39,300 nucleotides of DNA from an uncultured Burkholderiales bacterium (GTDB taxonomy: Bacteria; Pseudomonadota; Gammaproteobacteria; Burkholderiales; Burkholderiaceae_C). Positions within the stretch are counted from its first letter, which is position 1, and every line of letters begins with the position of its first letter. The position numbers were made by a program, and so were the translations under genes. Shown one piece after another: positions 1 to 8,910 of this stretch. The DNA lies in assembly GCA_937871935.1 (NCBI GenBank), contig CALMQI010000016.1, forward strand, positions 1 through 39,300, written 5' to 3'. Under the pieces are notes generated by a model. The model was not told where the DNA came from. It did no database searches and worked only from the letters and a program-made list of their open reading frames with translations.

Positions 1-819
1 GTCGCGCAGGATCTGGTATTCCTTGTCGGTCAGGGTCTGCGAGGGCGCCACCGTGATCGAGTCGCCGGTGTGCACGCCCATCGGGTCGAGGTTCTCGATC
101 GAGCAGACGATGATGCAGTTGTCCGCCTTGTCGCGGACAACCTCCATCTCGAACTCCTTCCAGCCGATCAGCGACTCCTCGATCAGCAACTCGTTGGTCG
201 GCGAGAGATCGATGCCGCGCTTGCAGATCTCCTCGAACTCCTCCGGGTTGTAAGCAATGCCGCCGCCGGTGCCGCCGAGCGTGAAGCTAGGGCGGATCAC
301 CATCGGAAAGCCGGAGCCGCCGATGTCAGCGGTGATGCGTTTCTGCACCGCCCAGGCTTCGTCCATCGTGTGCGCGATGCCGCTCTTGGCGGAGTCCAGG
401 CCGATCGACGTCATCGCGTCCTTGAACTTCAGCCGATCCTCGGCTTTCTCGATGGCGCGTTCGTTGGCGCCGATCATCTCGACGCCGTACTTGTCGAGCA
501 CACCGTGCTTGTGCAGGTCGAGCGCACAGTTCAGCGCCGTCTGGCCGCCCATGGTCGGCAGCACCGCATCAGGCCGTTCCTTGGCGATGATCTTCTCGAC
601 CATCTGCCAGGTGATCGGCTCGATGTAGGTGACGTCGGCCATCTCGGGGTCCGTCATGATGGTCGCCGGATTGCTGTTGACCAGGACGACCTTGTAGCCC
701 TCCTGGCGCAGCGCCTTGCACGCCTGCGCACCCGAATAGTCGAACTCGCAGGCTTGGCCAATCACGATCGGGCCGGCGCCGATGATCAGGATGCTCTTGA
801 TATCGCTGCGCTTAGGCAC
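1..819 (-). CDS. carB: Carbamoyl-phosphate synthase large subunit (partial, N-terminal 273 residues)
   Basis: The large subunit makes carbamoyl phosphate from bicarbonate, ATP and the ammonia delivered by CarA, feeding arginine and pyrimidine synthesis in the cytoplasm. The visible part begins [20 protein letters not shown] and continues with the hallmark [10 protein letters not shown] and the [15 protein letters not shown] segment of the first carboxyphosphate half, so identification is firm. The start is a GTG at 819-817, inside the end of carA (8-base overlap), which gives the family's usual MPKR-type N-terminus and suggests translational coupling. The remaining three quarters of the protein (rest of the first ATP-grasp half, the second half and the allosteric domain) lie beyond the left edge of the window. 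Confidence 0.96.
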   Translation of the reverse strand, partial: MPKRSDIKSILIIGAGPIVIGQACEFDYSGAQACKALRQEGYKVVLVNSNPATIMTDPEMADVTYIEPITWQMVEKIIAKERPDAVLPTMGGQTALNCALDLHKHGVLDKYGVEMIGANERAIEKAEDRLKFKDAMTSIGLDSAKSGIAHTMDEAWAVQKRITADIGGSGFPMVIRPSFTLGGTGGGIAYNPEEFEEICKRGIDLSPTNELLIEESLIGWKEFEMEVVRDKADNCIIVCSIENLDPMGVHTGDSITVAPSQTLTDKEYQILRD

Positions 820-1969
820 GGGCTTTCTCCATCAGCGACACAAAACGATCGAACAGGTAGGCGATGTCGTGCGGCCCGGGCGACGCTTCGGGATGGCCCT
901 GGAAACAGAATGCCGGCCGGTCGGTGCGCGCGAGCCCCTGCAGCGTGCCGTCGAACAGGCTCACATGGGTGGGCCGCAGGTTGCCGGGCAACGTCTTCTC
1001 GTCGACCGCGAAGCCGTGGTTCTGGCTGGTGATCGAGACGCGCCCGTTGTCGAGATCCTTCACCGGATGATTGGCGCCGTGGTGGCCGAACTTCATCTTG
1101 AAGGTCCTGGCGCCGGATGCCAGCGCCAGGATCTGGTGGCCGAGGCAGATGCCGAAGGTGGGAACACCACGATCGATCAGCGTGCGGGCGGCCGTGATCG
1201 CGTAGTCGCACGGCTCGGGGTCTCCCGGCCCGTTGCTCAGGAACACGCCGTCAGGCTGCAGAGCGAGCACGTCGACCGCGGAGGTCTGCGCCGGCACCAC
1301 CGTGACGCGGCAACCCCGGCTCGCCAGCATGCGCAGGATGTTGTGCTTGACGCCGAAGTCGTAGGCCACGACGTGAAAGCGCGGTTCCTGCAGGTCGCCG
1401 AAGCCGCGGCCGAGCGCCCATTCGGTCTGCGTCCAGCCGTAGGGCTGGCTGGTGCTGACCACTTGAACCAGGTCCTGCCCGGCCATACTCGGCGCGGCCT
1501 GCGCGCGGGCGACAGCCTCGCCGATCTCGGCCGGCCCGATGGGCATGCCGACGTCGAACGCGCTGACGCAGCCGTTCTGCGCGCCGCGTGTGCGCAGGAT
1601 GCGCGTCAGCCGCCGCGTGTCGATACCCGCGATGGCCACGGTGCCCTGCTGCTGCAGGTACTGCGACAGCGTGCGCGTCGCGCGAAAGTTCGACATGCGG
1701 GGCGGCAGGTCCTTGATCACCAGGCCTGCCGCGTGCACGCGCAGCGCCTCGACGTCTTCGTCGTTGATGCCGTAGTTGCCGATATGCGGATACGTCAGGG
1801 TGACGATCTGCCGGCAGTAACTCGGATCGGTGAGGATCTCCTGGTAACCGGTCAGCGCGGTGTTGAACACCACCTCGCCGACGGCGGCACCCAGGGCGCC
1901 GATCGAAATGCCGGTGAAGACGGTGCCGTCCGCGAGCGCGAGCAGGGCTGGTGGCTGGACGGGCAGCAA
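812..1969 (-). CDS. carA: Carbamoyl-phosphate synthase small (glutaminase) subunit
   Basis: CarA hydrolyses glutamine and channels ammonia to CarB. The 385-residue protein has the N-terminal CPSase_sm_chain domain (about 1-140; [17 protein letters not shown]) and a class I glutamine amidotransferase domain (about 195-380). The nucleophile Cys275 lies in FGICLGHQ and the partners His359 and Glu361 in [12 protein letters not shown]. Length is normal. The start is a TTG (1969-1967) preceded by GGAG about seven bases upstream; no ATG lies nearby in frame, so a weak start codon is likely used. It is followed by carB with an 8-base overlap. A near-perfect -10 box lies about 110 bases upstream. Confidence 0.97.
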   Translation of the reverse strand: MLPVQPPALLALADGTVFTGISIGALGAAVGEVVFNTALTGYQEILTDPSYCRQIVTLTYPHIGNYGINDEDVEALRVHAAGLVIKDLPPRMSNFRATRTLSQYLQQQGTVAIAGIDTRRLTRILRTRGAQNGCVSAFDVGMPIGPAEIGEAVARAQAAPSMAGQDLVQVVSTSQPYGWTQTEWALGRGFGDLQEPRFHVVAYDFGVKHNILRMLASRGCRVTVVPAQTSAVDVLALQPDGVFLSNGPGDPEPCDYAITAARTLIDRGVPTFGICLGHQILALASGARTFKMKFGHHGANHPVKDLDNGRVSITSQNHGFAVDEKTLPGNLRPTHVSLFDGTLQGLARTDRPAFCFQGHPEASPGPHDIAYLFDRFVSLMEKARA

Positions 1970-2077
1970 GAAAGAACTCCGGTTTGCGCGCGCCCAGCTT
2001 CGCTCAGGTCGAAGTCCGAGGGGAAACCGATGAACGGAGTTTCGCTAGGCTGCGGGGCAGGCGTGTGAATCGCGTGA

Positions 2078-2083
2078 ATTATA
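2078..2083 (-). promoter_or_regulatory. Candidate -10 box of the carAB promoter
   Basis: The minus strand reads TATAAT here, a perfect sigma-70 -10 hexamer, about 110 bases before the carA TTG. No good -35 hexamer sits at 16-18 bases upstream. The leader between it and carA contains a small inverted repeat (CTTCG / CGAAG, 1998-2014). Start-site evidence would be needed to confirm it. Confidence 0.5.
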
Positions 2084-2127
2084 GCCAGCCGCCCGCGACC
2101 TTCCGCCGCGCACGGCGGATCGGCCCC

Positions 2128-2535
2128 TCAACGGCCGAGCGCTGCGATGCCGGCGCGGGCGATCTGCGCGTCCTCGCTCGACTTGACGCCGCTGACGCCG
2201 ACGGCGCCGACACAGTCGCCGTCGACGACGATCGGCACGCCGCCCTCGAGCATGCCTTCCAGAGCCGGCGCACTGAGAAACGAGACCCGCCCCTGGTTGA
2301 TCATGTCCTCATAGACCTTGCTCTCGCGCCGACCCACCGCCGCGGTGCGCGCCTTGGCCGGCCCGATCTGCGCCGAGATCGGCGGCGCGCCGTCGAGCCG
2401 CTGCAGCCACAGGAGGTGGCCTCCGTCGTCGACGACCGCGATCGTCACGGCCCACTGGTGCGCCAGTGCCTCGGCTTCGGCGGCGGCGGCGATCTGGCGA
2501 GCGTCGGCAAGAGTCAGGCTGGGGCGGTTACGCAT
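2128..2535 (-). CDS. GlcG/HbpS-like (DUF336) protein
   Basis: This 135-residue protein is a single GlcG/HbpS domain. Visible hallmarks are SLTLADARQIAAAAEAEA, VTIAVVDDGGHLLWLQRLDG, and GVPIVVDGDCVGAVGVSG near the C-terminus. Family members include the GlcG of glycolate operons and the haem-binding HbpS; many are orphan genes of unknown role, and nothing here shows which ligand it binds. No signal peptide is seen, so it should be cytoplasmic. The start is the ATG at 2535, with a textbook AGGAGG seven bases upstream; the open frame extends further 5' but without a comparable ribosome site. It stands alone between carA and the divergent YccA-like gene. Confidence 0.88.
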   Translation of the reverse strand: MRNRPSLTLADARQIAAAAEAEALAHQWAVTIAVVDDGGHLLWLQRLDGAPPISAQIGPAKARTAAVGRRESKVYEDMINQGRVSFLSAPALEGMLEGGVPIVVDGDCVGAVGVSGVKSSEDAQIARAGIAALGR

Positions 2536-2656
2536 GTGAATTCCTCCTGGCGTGTCGAGACGCGTGAAAGATACCCGCGTTCGCGGGCCCGGCAGCCGTA
2601 AGCGGACCAAATATGCCCGCTTGACCCCGAGGCGGGGCGGGATGCGGTTCGGCCAC

Positions 2657-2686
2657 ATGACCCTTTCTCCTGGGGGAACTTAGAAT
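2657..2686 (+). promoter_or_regulatory. Candidate sigma-70 promoter for the YccA-like gene
   Basis: ATGACC (2657-2662) and TAGAAT (2681-2686) are separated by 18 bases and lie about 45 bases upstream of the ATG at 2730, in the divergent gap with the GlcG-like gene. The -35 match is only moderate. Confidence 0.35.
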
Positions 2687-2729
2687 GAGCCTGCCGGGTC
2701 TTAACCCGTGTCTTCAACCTGGAGGATCC

Positions 2730-3425
2730 ATGAACCAAAGCCTGCAAACCTCTCCCGGCTTCGCCGGCTCCGGCGCGCTGGCGGCCGATCGCAACAGCGT
2801 CCTGAGAAACACCTACTGGCTGCTTGCGTTGTCGCTGCTGCCCACGGTGCTAGGCGCCTGGGTGGGCGTGGCGACCGGCATCACCGCTGCGATGTCGCCC
2901 GGCATCAGCCTGATCGTCTTCCTGGTCGGTGCGTTCGGCTTGATCTACGCCGTCGAGAAGACCAAGCACTCGTCGACCGGCGTGGCCGTGTTGCTCGGCT
3001 TCACGTTCTTCATGGGCCTGATGTTGTCGCGCCTGCTGGCGACCATCCTCGGCTTCAAGAACGGCAGCACGCTGATCATGACGGCCTTCGGCGGCACCGC
3101 GATCATCTTCTTCGCGATGGCATCGTTGTCGACGATGATCAAGCGCGACCTATCGGGCATGGGCAAGTTCCTGTTCGTCGGTGCACTGATCGTCTTCGTC
3201 GGCTTCCTGGTCAACTTCTTCCTGCAGTCGTCGGCCCTGATGCTCACATTGCTGGTCGTCTGCCTGGGCATCTTCTCGGCGTTCATGCTGTACGACATCA
3301 AGCGCGTCATCGACGGCGGCGAGACGAACTACATCTCGGCGACGCTGGCGATCTACCTGGACATCTACAACGTGTTCCAGAGCCTGCTGGCGCTGCTGGG
3401 CATCTTCGGCGGCGAGCGCGAGTGA
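2730..3425 (+). CDS. Bax inhibitor-1 / YccA family membrane protein
   Basis: A 231-residue polytopic inner-membrane protein of the UPF0005/BI-1 family (YbhL/YccA type in enterobacteria). Seven hydrophobic segments follow a short cytoplasmic N-terminus (MNQSLQTSPGFAGSG), and the C-terminal part carries the family pattern LYDIKRVIDGGETNYISATL. In E. coli YccA modulates the membrane protease FtsH; whether this homologue does so is inference. The start is the ATG at 2730, preceded by GGAGG; an upstream in-frame ATG (2685) has no ribosome site and would add 15 unconserved residues. A strong hairpin terminator follows 25 bases after the stop. Confidence 0.93.
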   Translation: MNQSLQTSPGFAGSGALAADRNSVLRNTYWLLALSLLPTVLGAWVGVATGITAAMSPGISLIVFLVGAFGLIYAVEKTKHSSTGVAVLLGFTFFMGLMLSRLLATILGFKNGSTLIMTAFGGTAIIFFAMASLSTMIKRDLSGMGKFLFVGALIVFVGFLVNFFLQSSALMLTLLVVCLGIFSAFMLYDIKRVIDGGETNYISATLAIYLDIYNVFQSLLALLGIFGGERE

Positions 3426-3449
3426 GCTCGCGCAGCCACTGATGTCGAC

Positions 3450-3470
3450 AAGGGCCCTTCGGGGCCCTTT
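3450..3470 (+). terminator. Intrinsic terminator between YccA-like gene and rlmD
   Basis: AAGGGCCC / GGGCCCTT form an 8-bp perfect stem closed by a TTCG tetraloop and followed by a short T run (CTTTCTC). It separates two convergent genes and, being symmetric, may act in both directions. Confidence 0.75.
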
Positions 3471-3471
3471 C

Positions 3472-4827
3472 TCATGGTCGGTCGAAGACCGCCAGACTCT
3501 CGACATGCGCGGTGTGGGGAAACATGTCGACCACGCCGGCGGCGATACAGCGGTAGCCGGCCTGGTGCACCAGCAGTCCGGCATCGCGGGCCAGCGTGGC
3601 CGGATTGCAGCTGACGTAGACGATGCGCTGGGGTGATGTCCATTCGCCGCTGGTGGCGGTGCCGTGCAGTTCGGCCAGCGCCTTCGCCAGCGCGAAAGCT
3701 CCCTCGCGAGGCGGGTCGATCAGCCAGCGCTGCGCCGACCCGAGGGCCTGCAGCGACGCTGCGGTGATCTCGAACAGATTGTCGGCAGCAAAGCTGCAGC
3801 GCGCGCTCAACCCAGCCGCCTGTGCGTTGTTGCGGGCGCGTGCGACCAGCGCATCACTGCCCTCGATGCCGTGCACGTCGGCGGCCCGCGTCGCGATCGC
3901 AAGCGTGAAGTTGCCGAGACCGCAGAACCAGTCGATGATCCGATCGCTCTCGCGCGGGTCGAGCCAGCGCACGGCCTGCGACACGAGCACCCGGTTGATC
4001 GCGGTATTGACCTGGGTGAAGTCGGTGGGCTTGAATGGCATTGCGAGGCCGAACTCGGGCAGCTCGTATGCCAGCGTCGGGCCGAGCGCCGGTTCGAGCG
4101 GCTGTACGGTGTCGGGGCCACCGGCCTGCAGCCACCATTGCACGGCATGCCGGTGGCCGAACTCGACGAGGCGGTTGCGGTCACCCGCGCTCAACGGTTC
4201 CAAGTGCCGCAGCACCAGCGCGCACACCTCGTCACCCATGGCAAGCTCGATCTGCGGCAGCCGGTCACGCGCGTCCATCGCATGGATCAGTGCGCGCAAG
4301 GCTGGCAGCATGGCGCTTACACGCGCTGGCAGTACCGGGCACTGCGTCATGTCGGCGACGTAGCGCGATTTGCGCTCGTGAAAACCCACCAGCACGGCGC
4401 CCTTCTTGGCCACGTGCCGTACCGACAGCCGCGCGCGATGCCGATAGCCCCACGCAGGGCCCTGCAACGGACGCAGGATGCGCTCGGGCACCACATTGGC
4501 CAGGTGCAGCAAGTTGTCCTCGAGCACACGCTGCTTGACGGCGATCTGCGCCTGCGGATGCAGGTGCTGCATCTTGCAGCCGCCGCAGGCGCCGGGATGC
4601 AGACCGAAGTGCGGGCAGCCCGGCGCGACGCGTTGTGAACTCTCGCGCCGCAGCGCGCTGGGCGTGCCCTGCTCCCAATTGTTCTTGCGCCGGCCGACGT
4701 TGACGCAGACCTGTTCACCCGGCAAGGCGCCCTCGATGAACACTACCTTGCCGTCGGCGCGCCGCGCCACGCCCTGTGCCTCGAGGTCGAGCGACTCGAC
4801 GTTCAGCCACTCCGGTTCGAATGCCAT
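3472..4827 (-). CDS. rlmD: 23S rRNA (uracil(1939)-C5)-methyltransferase RlmD
   Basis: RlmD methylates U1939 of 23S rRNA using S-adenosylmethionine. The 451-residue protein shows a TRAM-like N-terminal region (about 1-65) and the cysteines expected to hold a 4Fe-4S cluster (C71, C81, C84 in [17 protein letters not shown], and C163 in TQCPVL). The SAM motif [14 protein letters not shown] lies near 299-312 and DPPREGA near 371-377. The nucleophile C407 is in [12 protein letters not shown]. Length matches the family. The start ATG at 4827 has no clear Shine-Dalgarno but sits six bases downstream of a GATAAT -10-like box, raising the possibility of a leaderless message. A terminator upstream separates it from the binding-protein gene. 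Confidence 0.95.
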   Translation of the reverse strand: MAFEPEWLNVESLDLEAQGVARRADGKVVFIEGALPGEQVCVNVGRRKNNWEQGTPSALRRESSQRVAPGCPHFGLHPGACGGCKMQHLHPQAQIAVKQRVLEDNLLHLANVVPERILRPLQGPAWGYRHRARLSVRHVAKKGAVLVGFHERKSRYVADMTQCPVLPARVSAMLPALRALIHAMDARDRLPQIELAMGDEVCALVLRHLEPLSAGDRNRLVEFGHRHAVQWWLQAGGPDTVQPLEPALGPTLAYELPEFGLAMPFKPTDFTQVNTAINRVLVSQAVRWLDPRESDRIIDWFCGLGNFTLAIATRAADVHGIEGSDALVARARNNAQAAGLSARCSFAADNLFEITAASLQALGSAQRWLIDPPREGAFALAKALAELHGTATSGEWTSPQRIVYVSCNPATLARDAGLLVHQAGYRCIAAGVVDMFPHTAHVESLAVFDRP

Positions 4828-4861
4828 CGCGTGATTATCCGGGCCGGCCGGCAGAAGAAAG

Positions 4862-4885
4862 AAGGGCCGCCCGCAGGCGGCCCTT
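4862..4885 (-). terminator. Intrinsic terminator after the binding-protein gene
   Basis: A perfect 10-bp stem (AAGGGCCGCC / GGCGGCCCTT, 4-base loop) followed on the minus strand by the T-rich CTTTCTTC. It lies 22 bases downstream of the minus-strand stop at 4908 and just upstream of rlmD, so rlmD should have its own promoter. Confidence 0.75.
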
Positions 4886-4907
4886 GGCGATCGGTGTCAC
4901 GAAGCCC

Positions 4908-6071
4908 CTACGGCTTCACGTAGTCGGAGATCACCTTCCACTTGCCGTCGACGATCTGCGACAGGCGTGTCGAGTCGCTGCCCAGGCGCTTCTTCGGTCC
5001 GTAGGTGGCCTCGGCACTGCCGAACATGTCCTGCGGGATCACCATCGTGTCCATGGCCTTGATGAAGCTGTCGGTGGTGAGGTTCTGGCCGGCCTTGCTG
5101 GCCGCACGCTGGAACGCGTCGATGATCGTGTAGCCGTAGGCCGAGAACACGGTCGGGTCCTCGTTGAACTTGGTCTTGTACTTGTTGGCCCAGAAGCGCA
5201 ACGGCTGCGACGCCTCGTCGAGGTAGGGATGCTGCGCACCCATCGTGGCATACAGCCCGTTCATCGCCGGACCACCGAGCTTGTGGATCAGGTCGGTGTA
5301 GGACGCGCTGGTGCCGACGAAGGTGGGGCTGAACCCGGTCTTGCGTGACTCGCCGATGGTGCCGATGGTCTCGCGGATGATCGTGCCCATCACCACCAGG
5401 TCGCAGCCGGCGCCCTTCATCCTGGCCACCTGGCTGGAGAAGTCGGTGGCGCCGCGCTTGTAGGTCGTCTTCTCGGCCATCTCGACGTTGATCGACTTGA
5501 GTCCCGCCTCGGCACCGCGCTGCACCTCGAGGCCGAATTCATCGTCCTGGTAGATCGAGCACACCTTCTTCGCGCCCTTGTCCTTGACCAGCTTGGGCAA
5601 CATCACGCGCATCTGCTCGTAGTACGGCACCGCGAACGAGTACTTGAGCTTGTGGAACGGCTCGTACATCTCGCGCGCCGCGGTCACCGGCATGAAGTTG
5701 ACGATGTTCTTCTCGAACTGCACCGGCATCGCCGCGTTGTTCTGCGCCGTGCCGATGTGGGCGACCATCATGAAGATCTTGTCCTGGTTGACGAGCTTCT
5801 GGGCCGACAGCACCGCTCGCTTGGGATCGTAGGCCGAGTCCTCGACGATCAACTTGATCTTGCGGCCGTTGATGCCGCCCTGCTCGTTGATCTCGTCGAC
5901 CCGCAGCATCATGCCCAGGCGCACCTGCTTGCCGAAGCCCGAAATCGGGCCGGACAGGTCCTGGATCGAGCCGAGAACGATCTCGTCCTTGCTCACGCCC
6001 TGGTTCTGCGCCCAGGCTGAGGTGGCAGCCAGCGCGCAGGCGAAAGCGACGGTCTTGAGAGTGGTCTTCAT
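4908..6071 (-). CDS. Periplasmic binding protein, branched-chain amino acid (LivK/HAAT) type
   Basis: A 387-residue extracytoplasmic solute-binding protein of the Peripla_BP_6 type. A classical signal peptide (MKTTLKTVAFACALAATSAWA, cleavage before Q) precedes the mature start NQGVSKDEIVLGSIQDLSGP, typical of these ABC importers. Bilobal landmarks include LGMMLRVDEINEQGGINGRK and VMGTIIRETIGTIGESRKTG. The start ATG at 6071 has AGGAGA nine bases upstream. It lies 29 bases after an acyl-CoA ligase gene in the same orientation. Permease and ATPase genes that normally accompany such a protein are absent on both sides. The ligand may be an aromatic or aliphatic carboxylate rather than an amino acid; that is inference from the ligase neighbour. 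Confidence 0.92.
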   Translation of the reverse strand: MKTTLKTVAFACALAATSAWAQNQGVSKDEIVLGSIQDLSGPISGFGKQVRLGMMLRVDEINEQGGINGRKIKLIVEDSAYDPKRAVLSAQKLVNQDKIFMMVAHIGTAQNNAAMPVQFEKNIVNFMPVTAAREMYEPFHKLKYSFAVPYYEQMRVMLPKLVKDKGAKKVCSIYQDDEFGLEVQRGAEAGLKSINVEMAEKTTYKRGATDFSSQVARMKGAGCDLVVMGTIIRETIGTIGESRKTGFSPTFVGTSASYTDLIHKLGGPAMNGLYATMGAQHPYLDEASQPLRFWANKYKTKFNEDPTVFSAYGYTIIDAFQRAASKAGQNLTTDSFIKAMDTMVIPQDMFGSAEATYGPKKRLGSDSTRLSQIVDGKWKVISDYVKP

Positions 6072-6100
6072 GGGTCGGTATCTCCTGGTTGGGTGGTTCG

Positions 6101-7957
6101 TCACTGGTACATGGCCTCGATCTGCGGCGCGTACTTGGTCTGCACGAGCTTGCGCTTGAGCTTCATCGTCGGCGTCAGTTCCTCGTCCTCGGCGGTGAGC
6201 TGCGTCTCCAGCAGATGGAACTTCTTGATCTGCTCCACCCGCGCGAACTTCTTGTTCACCTTGTCGATCTCGCCCTGAACGAGTGCACGCACCTCGGGCG
6301 AGCGCGTCAGGCTGGTGTAGTTGGAGAACGGGATGTCGCGCTCCTGCGCGAAGCGCTCGACGTTCTCCTGGTCGATCATCACCAGCGCCGTCAGGTAGGC
6401 CCGCTTGTCGCCGATCACCACCGCGTCGGTCACGTAGGGCGAGAACTTCAGCTCGTTCTCCCACTCGCTCGGTGTCACGTTCTTGCCGCCGGCGGTGATG
6501 ATGATGTCCTTCATGCGGTCGGTGATGCGGAAGTACCCTTCCTCGTCGACCGTGCCCACGTCGCCGGTGTGCAACCAGCCGTCCTTGTCGATCGTCTCGG
6601 CCGTCTTTTCCGGCAGGTTCAGGTAGCCGGCGAACACATTGGGCCCGCGCACCAGAATCTCGCCGGTGGCTGAGTCGATGCGCACTTCGTTGAACGGCGC
6701 CGCCTTGCCGATCGAACCCGGCTTGATGCGGCTGCCCTGCATCGAGGTCGACAGGCCTGCCGTCTCTGTCATGCCCCAGACCTCGAACATCGGCACGCCG
6801 AGCGACAGGTACCAGCGGATCAGGTCGGGTGATATCGGCGCCGCGCCGGTGAGCAGGAACCGGGCGCGGTGGATGCCGATCATCTTGCGCACGTTGTCCA
6901 GCGACAGCCAGCGCGCCACCATGAAGCGCGCCTTCAGCGTTGCCGGCACCGGCTGCTGCGCCAGCACGCGATCGGCCACTTGCCGGCCGACGCCGAGCGC
7001 CCAGCCGTAGACCAGCTGCTGCAGCCGCGACGCCTCGCGCACGGCGATCGTGACGGCGGAGTAGAACTTTTCCCACACCCGCGGCACGGCGGTGAAAACG
7101 GTCGGCGCGATCTCGCGCACGTTCTCCGGCACGGTGTCGGGGTTCTCGACGAAATTGAGCTTGGCGCCGGTGTACATCGCGAAGTACTCGCCGCCGGTGC
7201 GCTCGGCCACGTGACACAGCGGCAGGAAACACATGCGCTCGTCGTCCTCGGTCTGACCGACCAACTCGTTGATGGCGCGCAGCCAGGTCACCAGGCTGCG
7301 GTGCAGATGCATCGCGCCCTTGGGTCTGCCTGTGGTGCCCGAGGTGTAGACCAGGATCGCCAGATCGTCGGGCTGCACGGCGGCCACACACCGCTCCAGG
7401 GCGTCGGGGTGCGAGGCCAGGTGTTCCCTGCCCAGGGAGCGCAGCGCGTCGAGGCCCATCACCATCGGGTCAGCCAGGTCCGACAGACCTTCCATGTCGA
7501 ACACGACGATGCGACGCAGCAGCGGCAGCTGCGAGCGCACCTCGAGTGCCTTGTCGAGCTGCTCCTCGTCCTCGACGAAGAGCACGCTGGTGCGCGAGTC
7601 CTCGCAGAGATACTGTGTCTGGCTGGCCGCGTCGGTCGGGTAGATGCCGCTGGACACGCCGCCGCAGCTCAGGATCGCCAAGTCGGCGAGCACCCATTCG
7701 ACGACGGTGTTCGACTGGATCGACGCGGTGTCGCCGCGGCCGAAGCCGAGCGACATCAAGCCGTGGGCGATCTCACGCACTGCCTGCGCGGTCTGGTTCC
7801 AGCTCCAGCTGCGCCAGACACCGAACTCCTTCTGCCGCAACCAGGTCCCGTCGCCGCGCGTCGCCACACCCTGCCAGAACATGGCCGGCAGCGTGTCGCC
7901 CGGGATCACGAGTGCCGGGCCGGGCTGCAGGTCGGTGACGTTCCACAGATTGGGCAT
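6101..7957 (-). CDS. Long-chain-fatty-acid--CoA ligase (AMP-binding family)
   Basis: A 618-residue acyl-CoA synthetase that would adenylate a carboxylate and transfer it to CoA. The AMP-binding core motif YTSGTTGRPKGAMHLHRSL lies at about 204-222, GWLHTGDVG marks the hinge near residue 465, and the C-terminal part carries ITAGGKNVTPSEWENEL. It resembles the FadD15-type AMP-dependent synthetases often encoded beside LivK-type importers in Burkholderiales; the substrate cannot be read from sequence. The start ATG at 7957 (MPNLWNVTDLQPG) is chosen because homology-like sequence begins there; an upstream start would add 22 low-complexity residues. No strong ribosome site is visible. The binding-protein gene follows after 29 bases. 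Confidence 0.92.
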   Translation of the reverse strand: MPNLWNVTDLQPGPALVIPGDTLPAMFWQGVATRGDGTWLRQKEFGVWRSWSWNQTAQAVREIAHGLMSLGFGRGDTASIQSNTVVEWVLADLAILSCGGVSSGIYPTDAASQTQYLCEDSRTSVLFVEDEEQLDKALEVRSQLPLLRRIVVFDMEGLSDLADPMVMGLDALRSLGREHLASHPDALERCVAAVQPDDLAILVYTSGTTGRPKGAMHLHRSLVTWLRAINELVGQTEDDERMCFLPLCHVAERTGGEYFAMYTGAKLNFVENPDTVPENVREIAPTVFTAVPRVWEKFYSAVTIAVREASRLQQLVYGWALGVGRQVADRVLAQQPVPATLKARFMVARWLSLDNVRKMIGIHRARFLLTGAAPISPDLIRWYLSLGVPMFEVWGMTETAGLSTSMQGSRIKPGSIGKAAPFNEVRIDSATGEILVRGPNVFAGYLNLPEKTAETIDKDGWLHTGDVGTVDEEGYFRITDRMKDIIITAGGKNVTPSEWENELKFSPYVTDAVVIGDKRAYLTALVMIDQENVERFAQERDIPFSNYTSLTRSPEVRALVQGEIDKVNKKFARVEQIKKFHLLETQLTAEDEELTPTMKLKRKLVQTKYAPQIEAMYQ

Positions 7958-8036
7958 CGGGCTTCGATGAAGGGACAGTGTCGCGAGCGCGTGGATGCTA
8001 GCGCCGCGCTCCGTGCACAACACCCCTGGGAAACGC

Positions 8037-8064
8037 TGACATCCCCGCGAAGGCGCGGTCCCGC
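8037..8064. repeat. REP-like short palindromic element (degenerate)
   Basis: TGACATCCCCGCGAAGGCG followed by CGGTCCCG resembles the widespread proteobacterial intergenic element whose core is CCCCGCGAAGGCGGGG. Here one arm is interrupted, leaving CCGCG / CGCGG around an AAGG loop (8045-8058). It sits between the exonuclease stop and the ligase start and may act as a weak terminator or mRNA stabiliser. Confidence 0.4.
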
Positions 8065-8071
8065 CATGCGT

Positions 8072-8875
8072 TCAAGCCGACGGCGCAGCCCAGGCGGCGA
8101 GGTATTGCGGCCAGTGCGGTTCGTCGATCGACGACAACGTGGCGCGCACGAGCTGCATCTCGGCCGCATGCTCGGCCACCGTAAGGCCGCCGCGCATCTG
8201 CTGGTAACGGCAGTACAGCAGGTAGGTGTTCATCACGTCGGTCTCGCAATAGCGGCGGATCTCCTCGATCCGGCCCTCGCGCCACGCGCCGTGCACGGCC
8301 GCGCCGTCCATACCCAGCTTGCCGGGCAGGCCGCACAGCTTGGCCATGGTGTCCAGCGGCGCATTGGCCCGCGGCTGGTACAGCGCCAGCAGGTCCATCA
8401 GATCCAGGTGTCGGTGGTGGTAGCGCGAGATGTAATTGTTCCACTTGAACTCGCGATCGTCCTCGCCGAAGTCCCAGTACCTGCTGGCCACCACGCCGTG
8501 CATCAGACCTCGGTAGTGCAGCACCGGCAGGTCGAAGCCGCCGCCGTTCCAGCTGACGAGTTGCGGCACGCGTTTCTCGATCGTCGAGAAGAACTGCTGC
8601 ACGATGCGCGCCTCCTCGCTGGCCCCCCCGGGCAAACGATCGACGAACGAGTGCACCCGCAGGCCATCGGCACCGCGAAAGACGCACGAGATCGTCACCA
8701 CGCGCTGCAGGTAGTGCGGCAGGAAGTCGCTCTTGCCGTCGGCGGCACGCTGGGCGAGCTCGTGCGCCAGCACCTCGTCATCGCCCGTGTCGGGCGGCAG
8801 TTCGCGCAGGCGGCGCAGACCGGCGACATCGGGAATCGTCTCGATGTCGAAGACCAGGACAGGCCACGACGCCAT
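8072..8875 (-). CDS. DnaQ-fold 3'-5' exonuclease (DNA_pol_B_exo2 family)
   Basis: A 267-residue protein of the predicted 3'-5' exonuclease family related to the proofreading domain of B-family polymerases. Motif I is VFDIETIPD, with the metal-binding D10 and E12. The central region has VSWNGGGFDLPVLHYRG (ExoII-like). The C-terminal YCETDVMNTYLLYCRYQ supplies the ExoIII aspartate. It carries no polymerase domain. In some annotations it is labelled a polysaccharide biosynthesis protein, which I consider misleading. The start ATG (8875) lies 35 bases after the rpoS stop, so it may be read from the nlpD-rpoS transcript. Confidence 0.88.
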   Translation of the reverse strand: MASWPVLVFDIETIPDVAGLRRLRELPPDTGDDEVLAHELAQRAADGKSDFLPHYLQRVVTISCVFRGADGLRVHSFVDRLPGGASEEARIVQQFFSTIEKRVPQLVSWNGGGFDLPVLHYRGLMHGVVASRYWDFGEDDREFKWNNYISRYHHRHLDLMDLLALYQPRANAPLDTMAKLCGLPGKLGMDGAAVHGAWREGRIEEIRRYCETDVMNTYLLYCRYQQMRGGLTVAEHAAEMQLVRATLSSIDEPHWPQYLAAWAAPSA

Positions 8876-8910
8876 GCCGGCATCAGCCCTGGACGACGAG
8901 GCTACGCGCC

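Noticed and set aside
4908-7391. Apparent 827-residue fusion of an N-terminal region with the LivK-type binding protein
   Set aside because: The first 440 residues are a frame-shifted reading of the acyl-CoA ligase. The binding protein has its own ATG, ribosome site and signal peptide at 6071.
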